Shown: positions 36,442 through 47,500 of the stretch, one piece after another
Position numbering within the stretch: position 1 is the stretch's first letter
How the letters are laid out: every line of letters starts with the position of its first letter
Assembly (NCBI GenBank): GCA_014584695.1
Contig: JACTMI010000036.1
Location: 1 to 64,000, forward strand
Source of the DNA: Acidobacteriota bacterium
Lineage (GTDB): Bacteria; Acidobacteriota; Thermoanaerobaculia; Multivoradales; JAGPDF01
Reading direction: 5' to 3'
Length of the DNA stretch: 64,000 nt
The notes under the pieces: model-generated
What the model saw: only the letters and a program-made list of their open reading frames with translations
Told to the model about the DNA's origin: nothing
The model's database searches: none
Made by a program: the position numbers and the translations under genes

Positions 36442-38262
36442 ATGAGGCGAGCGGCGCGGGTCGTGGTCCTGGGGTGGCTGGTGTCGCTGGGGTGGGTCGC
36501 GGCGGCTGCGGGCGCGGCCGGAGCGGCGGCCCCGCTCGCTGCCGCCGGGGAGTCGGAAGCGCGGCTGCTCGAGCTGATCGAGCGCGAGTGGCGGTGGCGG
36601 CTGGCCGAGTTTCCGCTGCTGGCGACGCAGGTCGGCGTGCACGACTACGACGACCGGCTGAGCGACGATTCGCTCGCCGCCCACGCGCGGCGGGCGGAGG
36701 CGACGCGCGCCTTCCTCGCCGAGCTCGACGCGGTCGACACGGCGGCCCTGCCGTCGCCGCGGCGGGTCGACGCCGCGATGTTCCGCGACCAGCTCGAGGA
36801 CCGGCTGGAGGGCTGCCGCTTCGGCGAGCACCTGCTGCCCCTCAACGCCGACTCGGGCTTCCACACCAGCTTCGCCCTGCTGCCGATGCAGGTGCCGCTC
36901 GTCACGCCGCGCGACCTCGCCAACTACCTGGCCCGGCTGCGGGCGTTGCCGGCGGCGATCGACCAGAACGTCGAGCTGCTCGCCGAGGGGCTGCGGCGCG
37001 GCGTCACGCTGCCGCGCGCGACTCTCGAGGGGATCGAGGTCACCATCCGGCCGCTGGCCGAAGGCGCGCCGGAGGCCCACCCGCTCTACGGTCCCTTCCG
37101 GTCGCTGCCCGAGCGCTTCCCGGCCGCGGAGCGCGAACGGCTCGCGGCCGAGGGGCGTCGCGCGCTCGAGGCGGGAGTGCTGCCGGCCTATGGCCGCTTC
37201 CTGCGCTTCATGCAGCGGGACTACCTGCCGCGCACGCGGACGACGCTCGCCGCCGCCGCGCTGCCCGACGGCGAAGCCTTTTACCGCTACCTGGTGCGCC
37301 GCTTCACCACGCTCGACCGGACGGCCGAGGAGATCCACCAGCTCGGGCTGGACGAGATGGCGCGGATCCGCGCCGAGATGGAGCGCGTGATCGCGCAGAC
37401 CGGGTTCGCCGGGAGCTTCGCCGAGTTCCTCGCCCACCTGCGCACCGACCCGCGCTTCTACGCCCGCACGCCCGAGGAGCTCCTGCGCGAGGCGAGCTGG
37501 ATCGCCAAGCGGATGGACGCGCGGCTGCCGTCGCTCTTCGGCCGCCTGCCGCGCCAGCCCTACGGCGTGATGGCGGTACCGGAGGCGCTGGCGCCCAAGT
37601 ACACCTCGGGGCGCTACTCGCCTTCGCCACGCGACTCGACCGAGCCGGGCTGGTACTGGGTGAATACCCACGCGCTCGACCAGCGCCCGCTCTACAACTT
37701 GACCGCCCTGACGCTGCACGAGGCGGTGCCCGGCCACCACCTCCAGGGAGCGCTCGCGGACGAGGCCGAGGGGGTGCTGCCGTTCCGCCGCTTCGCCTAC
37801 ATCTCGGCCTTCGGCGAGGGCTGGGGCCTCTACTCCGAGTGGCTGGGGATCGAGACCGGCATGTACGAGGATCCCTACGCCGAGTTCGGCCTGCTCACCT
37901 ACCAGGCCTGGCGGGCCGCGCGGCTGGTCGTCGACACCGGTCTGCACGCCTTCGGTTGGAGCCGCGAGCGCGCGATCGAGTATCTGGCGGGTGGCACGGC
38001 GCTGCCGCTGCACGAGGTCGCGACCGAGATCGACCGCTATATCTCCTGGCCCGGCCAGGCGCTCTCCTACTACGTCGGCTATCTCGAGCTGCGGCGCCTG
38101 CGCGCGCGGGCCGAGGCGGAGCTCGGGGCGGCCTTCGACGTGCGCGCCTTCCACGACGCGGTGCTCGAGCAGGGCTCGGTGCCGCTCTCCGTCTTGGCGG
38201 AGCGCATCGAGCAGTGGCTGGCCGGGCGCCGCGTCGCGCCGCGAGGGGCGAGCTCGCAGTGA
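36442..38262 (+). CDS. DUF885 family exported metallopeptidase-like protein
   Basis: 606 residues with an N-terminal signal peptide (MRRAARVVVLGWLVSLGWVA, cleavage near residue 30). DUF885 landmarks: RLLELIEREWRWRLAEFPLL near 45, VQVPLVTPRDLANYLARL-type MQVPLVTPRDLANYLARLRA, TLDRTAEEIHQLGLDEMARI, and the zinc-site motif LTLHEAVPGHHLQGALADEA (H-E-x-x-x-G-H-H, about 425-440). The downstream glutamate helix YISAFGEGWGLYSEWLGIET and FGLLTYQAWRAARLVVDTG follow as in the family. Members are predicted zinc-dependent carboxy- or dipeptidases, some shown to act on peptides; activity here is inferred from the intact HExxxGHH and second Glu. It is a single gene; the next gene starts 331 bases downstream. 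Confidence 0.89.
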   Translation: MRRAARVVVLGWLVSLGWVAAAAGAAGAAAPLAAAGESEARLLELIEREWRWRLAEFPLLATQVGVHDYDDRLSDDSLAAHARRAEATRAFLAELDAVDTAALPSPRRVDAAMFRDQLEDRLEGCRFGEHLLPLNADSGFHTSFALLPMQVPLVTPRDLANYLARLRALPAAIDQNVELLAEGLRRGVTLPRATLEGIEVTIRPLAEGAPEAHPLYGPFRSLPERFPAAERERLAAEGRRALEAGVLPAYGRFLRFMQRDYLPRTRTTLAAAALPDGEAFYRYLVRRFTTLDRTAEEIHQLGLDEMARIRAEMERVIAQTGFAGSFAEFLAHLRTDPRFYARTPEELLREASWIAKRMDARLPSLFGRLPRQPYGVMAVPEALAPKYTSGRYSPSPRDSTEPGWYWVNTHALDQRPLYNLTALTLHEAVPGHHLQGALADEAEGVLPFRRFAYISAFGEGWGLYSEWLGIETGMYEDPYAEFGLLTYQAWRAARLVVDTGLHAFGWSRERAIEYLAGGTALPLHEVATEIDRYISWPGQALSYYVGYLELRRLRARAEAELGAAFDVRAFHDAVLEQGSVPLSVLAERIEQWLAGRRVAPRGASSQ

Positions 38263-38421
38263 AGCAGGCCTGACCCCCACCCTCGCGATTGCACAGGCGG
38301 GCCGAGGCGGAGACTCTCCCCACAGGCTGCTGCCGCAGCGCCGACGGCCGACAGCGGCTCCGTCGAGCCCAACTTCGCGCCGCACGAGGTCTCGAGCGAC
38401 CAGAAATGCTCTTTTCGTACG

Positions 38422-38449
38422 TTGACAGGCGACAGCCGAGTGCTAGAGT
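38422..38449 (+). promoter_or_regulatory. Extended -10 promoter of the giant-protein gene
   Basis: The 331-base gene-free stretch 38263-38593 holds TTGACA (38422-38427), a 16-base spacer and TGCTAGAGT (38441-38449; extended -10 TG-n-TAGAGT). Transcription would start near 38456, giving a leader of about 138 bases. TGTGA-N6-GCACA (38453-38468), one base off a Crp-type half-site pair, overlaps that start. GGCGGAGGGG lies just before the ATG. Nothing else is recognised in the stretch. Confidence 0.57.
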
Positions 38450-38593
38450 GCCTGTGACTTTTTGCACAGTGTCGCCACCTTGGGCCGAATCGAGGCCGGG
38501 GCGGGGGCTTGCCGAGCTGAGGTCGATGCCGGATGTCGGGTGAACGGCCGAGGCTTTCGGCGAGCCCGGCGCTGCGGTTCAGGCGGAGGGGAT

Positions 38594-41500
38594 ATGAGAG
38601 GGACGCTGTGCGTTGGCCGTCGTGACCTGCCGAACCTGCGGGCGAACGCCGCCGAAACTGGCTGGCGAGGACTCTCGAACCCGGCGCTCTGGACATTGGC
38701 GCTGGCGCTGGCGCTGCTGGGCGCGGCGCCGGGCCTCGCGCAGACGCCGGTGCTCGTCTACACGACGCTCACCGACAGCCCCGACCCGGTGGTCGCCGGC
38801 GAGCAGCTGACGATCAGCGTCACGATCACGAATACGGCGACGGCTCCCGGCGTCGGCAACAATCACTCGACCAACACCATCCTGCGCAGCACCCTGACCG
38901 GCCTGCCGGTCAGCTACGATTCCGAGACCTTTCCCGGCGCCACCTGTGGCGTGGCCGCCTCGGTGCTCACCTGCAATCTGGGCACCCTCAACCACGGCGG
39001 CGGCTCGATCACCGGCACGATCGTCTTCGACGTATCGCCGAGCGCCGCCGACGGCAGCACGATCGACCTCGACTTCGATCTCTACGGCGATCAGATCGCC
39101 GCTCCCGGCGTCGACGGCGACACCGCGACCGACGTCGAGACCGAGGCCGAGCTGACGGTGGCCTCCGACGGGCCGGCGCCGACCGGCGCCGTCCCCGGCC
39201 AGAACCTGGTCTACAACCTGACGATCTCGAACGCCGGCCCCTCGGACGCCGCCGGAGTCACGCTGAGCGTCAACGCGATCACCGGGCTCGGGGCGGCGAC
39301 CTACTCGGGAGCCTGCATGGGCGCGTCCTGCTCGATCGGCACCCTCTCCGCCGGCGCTGACGCCGACGTCACCGTGACCTTCGTCATGGCGGACGACTTC
39401 CACCTCACGCAACCGGCGACGACCTCGCTGGCGCACACCTTCACCGTCGCCTCGACGACCCCCGAGCCGTCGCCGCCGGGGAACCGGACGGCCCTGTTCT
39501 CGACCCCGGTCACGCCGATCGCCGACCTCGCGGTGACGCTCACCGACGGCCTGACCACCGTCGTCGCCGGGGCACCGATCACCTACACGCTGACGCTGAC
39601 CAACAACGGTCCGAGCCGGCTGGATGCCGTCGGCGTGAGCTCGACCTCGCCGCCGCCGGTCCTGTCCGCGATCTACTCGACCAGCCAGGGCTACTTCAGC
39701 TCGGCGAACCTGACCGACAACTGGGCGGGACTCAACCTCGCGACCGGCCAGTCGGCGACGCTCACCGTGGCCGGCACGGTGGCCCCGGCGCTCACCGGTT
39801 CGCCCATCGTGGTGACGCTGGCCGTGGCGCCCCGCACGGGCATCACCGATCCGACGCCCGCGAGCGCGACCGACAACAACACCGCGCTGACGCGGCAGGG
39901 CGACCTGCGCATCACCAAGAGCAATGGCGTCGACGGCGTCGCCCCCTCGCAGCTGGTGACTTACACCATCGAGGTCAGCAATACCGGACCGAGCGACATC
40001 ACCGGTGCCACCGTCGCCGATACCTTCCCGCCGGAGATCAGCTCGGTCACCTGGAGCTGTGTGCCGGCCCGCCCGCTCACCGGCATCGGGCAGCTCCTCG
40101 ACGGCACCGGTGGCGTCGACGGTCTCGACGCCGCGGCAGCGGTGGCGGTCGCCCCGAACGGCGCCCAGGTCTACGTGGCGGCGGCGGGGTCCGACAACTC
40201 GCTTTCTGTCTTCACCCGCACCGCGGCCACCGGCCTGCTGCAGTTCGCGCAAGTGGCCAAGCAGGGCGCCGGCGGCGTCGACGGCATGCTCGGCGCCGCT
40301 TCGGTGGCGGTCTCGCCGGATGGCCTCCACGTGTACGTCGCGAGCCCGGGCAGTGACGCCGTGGCGATCTTCTCCCGCAACACGGGGACCGGTCTGGTCA
40401 CCTGGCAGGGCATGGTCCAGGACGGCGTCGGCGGGGTCGACGGCCTCGATGGCGCGCGCGGAGTGGCGGTGTCGCCGGACGGCCGCAGCGTCTACGTGGC
40501 GAGCCAGGTCGACGGCGCGGTGGCGGTCTTCTCGCGCAACCCCGCCACGCACGTGCTAACCTTCGTCGAGCGGCTGAACAACTCGTCGCCGGGCGTGAGC
40601 GGTCTGGCCGGCGCCCGCGCGGTCGCCGTCTCGCCGGATTCCCGCGTGGTGATCGTGGCCTCGGACGGCGACGACGCGATCGTCTCCTTCCGCCGCAATC
40701 GCGCCACCGGCGCGCTGACCTTCGCGGACGTCGAGAAGGACGGCGTCGGCCTGAACGGTCTCGACGGCGCCGCCGCGCTCGCCTTCGGGCCGCGTGGCGA
40801 CACGGTCTACGTCGCCGCCGCGGTCGACAACGCGGTCACCGCCTTCACGGTCGACGTCTCGGTCGCCAACCTCGGTCTGCTCGGCATCATCGACGTCGAG
40901 ATCGACGGCATCTCCGGAGTCGACGGCCTTCTCGGCGCCCGCGGCATCGCCGTCTCTCCCGACGGCCGGCAGCTCTTCGCCGCCGGTACCGGGGAGGGCG
41001 AGATCGCGATCTTCAACCGCGTCACCACGGTCGGCGGCAGCTACGGCACGTTGAGCTTCGTCGAGGTCGCCGACTTCCCCGGTGTGGCCGGCTTGACGAT
41101 GTCGCCGGGGGGCGAGCAGCTCTACGCCACTTCGCCGACCGGCGATGCTCTGGGCATCTTCAACGAGACCGCGGGCGCGAGCTGCGGCGGCGGCGGCGGG
41201 TCGGGCAACATCTCGCGGGCGGTCACGCTCCCAGCTCACAGCGCGCTGACGTTCAGCGCCGCCGCGACGGTTTCGCCCACCGCCTCCGGCATGCTCGAGA
41301 ACACCGCGATGGTGACGGCGCCGGTGGGAGTGGTCGACGCGACGACCCCGTTGCCGACTGGCATCTGCATCGCGGCCGTCGACACCAGCAACAACCGCTG
41401 CACCGATCGCGACCAGATCGGCCTGGTGGCCGACCTGGTGGTGACCAAGACGGCCAGCACGGTTTCGGTGGTGCCGGGCGGTGGGCTCGGCTACACCGTG

Positions 41501-44500
41501 ACGGTGGTCAACGACGGCCCGGCCGACGTGGCCGGCGTGATCGTCACCGACCCCGGGCTCGCCAATCCCGAGCTGACGAGCGTGACCTGGACGTGTACGC
41601 CCCAGGCCGGAGCCCTGTGCGGCCCCTCCCCGGGCGCGGGCGCGATCTCGCAGACGGTGACGCTGCCGGCCGGCGGCCGCGTCCGCTACGACATCACCGC
41701 GACCGTGGCCCCTTCGGCGGTCGGCGTCGCCTGCACCAGCATCCCGGGCGCCAACTGCATCGTCAACACCGCCCAGGCGGCGTTGCCCTCCGGCTACATC
41801 GACGCCACGCCGGGCGATCAGAGCGCGACCGTCGAGACGCCGATCGGCCCCCAGGCCGAGCTGACGATCACCAAGGAGCTGCTGACCCCGACCGCCGGCG
41901 CCAACGACCCGCTGAGCTACCGGATCATCGTTCGCAACTGCGGTCCGAGCAACGTCACCAATGCTCGCGTCGAGGACAACTTCCCGATCGACTACCTGAC
42001 GCCGACCTGGAGCTGCTCGGCGGTCAACGGCAGCTGCGGCACGCTCAACGGCAGCGGCGACATCGACGTGCTCGTCACGCTGCAGGCGGGCGCCGCCAAC
42101 GGCTGCGCCAACGCCGGCGTCGCGACCTTCATCGTCGACGGCACCGTCGGGCCGCTGGCGGAAGGGGTGCTCACCAACGTCGCCAAGGTGACGCCGCCGT
42201 CGGGGGTCTTCGATCCGACCCAAGGCAACAACACCGCGAGCGTCAACCTGGTGCTCTCCGCCACCGCGGACCTCGCCATCATCAAGGACGACGGCCAGAC
42301 CTTCGCGGTGCCCGGATCGCAGATCACCTACTCGATCACCGTGCTCAACAACGGTCCCGACAACGCCACCGAGGTGCTGGTCGAGGACATCTTCTCGCCG
42401 CTCCTGCGCGACGTCCGCTGGACCTGCGATTCGGACGCGCCGGCGCTCGGCACCCTGACCTATGTCGAGGAGCTGCGCGACGGCGCGGTGATCGAGGGCG
42501 AGCCGTTCGACGGCCTGGCGGGGGCCCGCGGCGTGGCTATCGCGCCCGATGGTGGGCACGTGTACGCGACCGGCTACGGCGACGATGCCCTGGTGGTCCT
42601 CGGGCGCAGCGCCGCGACCGGGGCGCTGACCCCGATCGCGACGATCTTCGAGGGCGACACCCAGGGCCCGCTGACGGTGGCCGGTCTCGAGGGCGCCGCG
42701 GGCGTCGCGGTCAGCCCCGATGGTCTGAACGTCTACGTCGCTGGCGCGACCTCGAACGCCGTGGCGGTGTTCAAGCGCAACCCGTTCCTGGGCACGCTGA
42801 CCTTCATCCAGGCGGTGGTCGACGGCGCCGGCGGCACGGTCGACGGTCTGGCGGGGGCCCGCGCGGTGGCGCTCAGCCCGGACGGCAATCACGTCTACGT
42901 CGCCGGCGAGCTCGACGACGCGGTCGCGGTCTTCCGCCGCGACGCTTCGCTCGAGGGCACGTTGGAGTTCAAGCAGGTGGCGCGAGACGGCGTCGGCCCC
43001 TTCGACGGGCTGGCGGCCCCTTCGGCCCTGGTGGTCAGCCCGGACGGAGCGCACCTCTACGTCACTTCCGAGGGTGAAGACGCGATCACCGCGCTCCGCC
43101 GGGAGACCAGCGGGGCGAGCCCGAGCTTCGGGCAGCTCTCTTTCGTCGAGACCCTGCGCGACGGCGATGTCCAGGGATCGCTCACGATCGACTGGCTGGA
43201 CGCGGCGAGCGGGGTCGGCGTCTCCTTCGACGGCCGCCACGTCTACGTCTCCGCCGCCGGGGATCACGCGGTCTCGGTGTTCGCGCGCAATACCAGCTCG
43301 GCAGACGTCGATTTCGGCCGCCTGGGGTTCCTCGGCGCCCGCTACGAGTCCGACAGCGGTCCGGGCGGCTCGGTCTCCGGGATCGAAGGGGCGAGCGGCG
43401 TGGCCCTCGCGCCCGATGGCCAGCACGTCTACGTGAGCGGCGGCGCCGCCAACGCGGTCGTGGTCTTCCAGCGCAGCACAGCTACCGGGAGCCTGAAGGT
43501 CATCGAGGTGCGGCGCGACGGCGTCGACATGCCGTGCGCGCCTTCCGGGATCGCCTGCCCGGTCAACTCGCTCGAGGGGCCGGGTCCGCTGGTCGTCGCG
43601 GCCGACGGCTTCCACCTCTACGTGGCGGCCGCGGGGGACTCGGCGGTGACGGCGTTCGAACGCGCCGGACCGCCGCCCGCCTTCGCTTTCACCGGCGGCC
43701 AGCCGCTTTCGAGCCCACCCGCGCCGGTGCGCGACGGCGTCGGCGGCGTCGACGGCCTGGACGCCGTGAGCGCGGTCGCGGTCACCTCGGACGGGATGTT
43801 CGCCTACTCGGTCGGGTTCGCCGACGCCGCGATCACCGCCTTCGGGCGGGATCCGGTGACCGGTGACCTGACGCAGCTGGCGCCCCCGTTGCGGGACGGC
43901 ATCGGCGGGGTCGACGGGCTCGAGGGGGCGAGCGGGATCGCGCTGGTCGGCAACCACGTCTACGTCGCCAGCCAGTCGGTGGTCGAAGCCGACAACTCGG
44001 TGGCGGTCTTCTCGCGCCATCCGTCCACCGGTCTGCTGACCTTCGTGCAGGTGCTGCGGCAGGGGCAGGGAGGAGTCACCGGGATCTTCGGCGCCGCGGC
44101 GATCGCCGCCGACCCCTCGGGCGAGCACCTCTACGTCGCCAGCCGCTTCCCCGGCGCGGTGGCGGTGTTCAAGCGCAACTCGGCCAACGGCACCCTCACC
44201 TTCGTCGAGGCCAAGACGGTCGGCGTCGGCGGCATCGTCGGCTTGCAGGGTGCCCATGGCGTGGCGCTCAGCTCGGATGGCGCGCATGTCTACGTCACCG
44301 CCTCGGTCGACGACGCGGTGGTCGTCTTCCGCCGCGGTACCGACGGCGGCGATCCGGCGACTTTCGGCCGGCTCACCCAGGTCCAGCTCGTCCAGGCGCT
44401 GCCCGGCCTCGATCGCGCGCTCGGCATCACCATCAGCCCGGACCCCGGGGACGGCCTGGGTAGCCGCAACGTCTACGTCACCGGCCACACCTCGGACGCG

Positions 44501-47500
44501 TTGGTGGTGTTCACGCGCAACATCGACAACACCTCGCCCGACTTCGGCAAGCTGTCGGCGGTCCAGACCTTCGTCAACGGCCAGGGCGGGGTCACCGGCC
44601 TCGACGGCGCGCGCGCCGTGACGGTGAGCCCGGACGGCAAGAACGTCTACGTGGCCGGCGAGGACAGCGACGCGCTGGCGGTGTTCGCGCGCGAAGCGAC
44701 GGGGGGCACGCTGCTCTTCGTCGAGGCGCGCGTCGACGGCGTCGACGGGGTGGACGGCCTCGACCAGGCCTACGCCGTCGCGGTGTCGCCGACCGGCCGC
44801 CACGTCTACGTGGCGGGCTTCGGCGAGGACGCGATCGCGGTCTTCTCGCGCGTCTCCGGCTCGCGCTGCACCGGCAGCGGAGTGGGGAACCTGATCGACA
44901 CGATCGACGTCGCGGCGGGCGGCCAGGTGGTCTATACGGTCACCGCGACGATCGCGCCCGGGGCCACCGGCGTGCTGGTCAACGAGGCCTACGTGACGGT
45001 GCCGACCGGCATCACCGATCCGGGAGACGATTCCGACGGCCTGCACCCGCCGGGCACTTGCCCGGGCAACAGCGCGCCCGGCTACCCCGCGCTGACCGAC
45101 AACAACGCCTGCCGGGACATCGACGTCCTGACGCCGCGCGCGGACCTCGAGCTGATCAAGACCGACCGCGACGACGTCGCCGTGCCGGGCGAGCAGCTGA
45201 CCTACACCATCACGGTGATCAACGACGGCCCGAGCAACGTGGTCGGGGCCACGGTCTATGACGACCTGACCAACGTCTTCCCGGCCGGCGCCAGCTGGAC
45301 CTGCGTCGCCGCCCCCTCGGGCGCGCTCACCTTCCTCGCCGCTTACTCCGACGGCGACGAGCAGCCGCAGCCGGCGCCCGATCCGCCGGTGACGATCGAG
45401 GGCCTCGACGGCGCGAGCTCGCTCGCCGTCTCGCCCGACGGCGTCCACCTGTACGCGACCGGCCTCGGCGACGACAGCGTCACGGTGTTCTCGATCGACG
45501 CCACCACCGGCGCGCTCGCCTTCCTCGAGGCCGAGCTCGACGGCGCCGGCGGCGTCGACGGCCTCGACGGCGCGAGCGCCGTGGTCGTCTCCCCGGACGG
45601 CGAGCACGTCTACGTCGCCGGCCAGATCGACGACGCGGTGGTCGTCTTCACGCGCCAGTCGAATCCGCTCCACGCCGAGTTCGGCCGACTGACCCCGCTC
45701 GAGGTGATTCAGGACGCCGGCCATCCGGCGCCGATCCCGGGAGCCACGCTGATCAGCGGGCTCGACCAGCCGGTCGGCCTGGCGTTCGATCCCGCCGGCG
45801 ACAGCCTCTACGTGGCCGCCGCCAACAGCAATTCGGTGACCGTTCTCGCGCGCGGCAACGACTTCCCTGGCAATCCGGCGGGCTTCGGCCGGCTGACCTT
45901 CCTGCAGCGCCTGCAGGACGGCGTCGGCGGCATCGATGGGCTGGCCGGCGCCAGCGCGGTCGACGTCTCCTCCGACGGCCAGCACGTCTACGCCACCGGC
46001 GCCAACGACCACGCGCTGGTCGCTTTCACGCGCGCCGGCGACGGCACGCTGAGCTTCGTCGAGAGCAAGACCGACAACGCCGGCGGGATCGACGGTCTCG
46101 ACACGCCGCGCGCCGTCGCGGTGTCGGCGGATGGCGTGAGCGTGTATGTCGCCGGTGCGGGCGACAACGCCCTCGCGGTCTTCGAACGCGCCCCCGCGAG
46201 CGGGACCCTGACCTTCCGCCAGGTGCTCCGCCAGGGCGTCGGCGGAGTCACCGGCCTTGCCGGAGCCGCCGCGGTCGCGGTGTCGCCGGACGGCTTCCAC
46301 GTCTACGCCGGCGCAGGCGCGGCGGCCGCCGTCGCGGTCTTCCGCCGCGACCTCGAGACCGGCGGCAAGCTCGACTTCGTCGAGGCGCAGCGGGACGGGC
46401 TGAGCGGCGTCAAGGGGCTCGAGGGAACCGGTTCCGTCCGGCTCTCGCCCAATGGTGAGCTGGTCTTCGCGGCCGGCCGGGTGGCCGACTCCGTGGCGGT
46501 CTTCCGGCGGCCGGTCGACTCGAGCTGCAACGGCGGCTCGGACTTCACCGGCCCCGCGATCGAGCTCCTCGACGTCGTCAACATCGCGGCCCGCAGCCGG
46601 ATCGTCTACTCGGTGACCGGCGTCGTCGACCCGAACATCTGCCAGGGCAATCCCTGCACCGGCATCCAGCTCGTCAACCACGCTGAGGTGACCCTGCCCG
46701 GCGGCACGACCGATCCCAACCTCGGCGACAACTCGGACACCGACACCAACGCGCTGTCGCCGCGCGTCGACCTGTCGATCACCAAGACCGACGGCATCGC
46801 GGTGGTCCAAGGCCTCGCTGGCGCCTTCGGGGTGGCGGTCAGCCCGGACGGACAGCATCTGTACGCCGCTGGGCAGAGCGGCGACGGGGTCGTGGTCTTC
46901 GCGCGCGAGGCGCCCGACGGCGCGCTCGTCTTCGTCGAGTCCCAGCTCGACAATCAGGACGGCGTCGACGGTCTGAACGGTGCGTCGGCGGCGTGGATCA
47001 GCCCGGACGGCGCGCACGTCTACGTCGCCGGCAACAGCGACAACGCGGTGGCGGTATTCGCGCGCGACGCCGCGACCGGCGCGCTCGCCTTCCTCGAGCG
47101 CAAGCAGAGCGGCGTCGGTGGCGTCACCTCGATGCTCGGACCCTGGTCGCTCACCGGCTCGGCGGACGGCCGCTTCCTCTACGTCGCGGCCTCGGCGTCG
47201 AGCGCGATCGCGATCTTCGCGCGCGAGCCCGACAGCGAGAGCCCGCAGTTCGGGCGGCTGAGCTTCCTCGGCGCGGTCGCCGACGGCGCCAACGGAGTCG
47301 ACGGCCTGGGCCTGGTGCGCCAGATCGTCCTCTCTCCGGTCAGCCTCGCGGCGGTCAACTCCCACCTCTACGCCGTGGGCGAGTCCGACAGCGCCATCGC
47401 GGCCTTCGCGCGCGACGAGTCGACCGGCGCCCTGACCTTCCTGGGCGTCCACTCGCATGGCGTCGCTGGCGTGACCGGCATGGCCGGCGCGCGCGCCCTC

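Noticed and set aside
38462-38593. An earlier start for the giant protein at 38462
   Set aside because: It would lie within a few bases of the predicted transcription start and bury the signal peptide behind 44 further residues; the ATG at 38594 has a good ribosome site.
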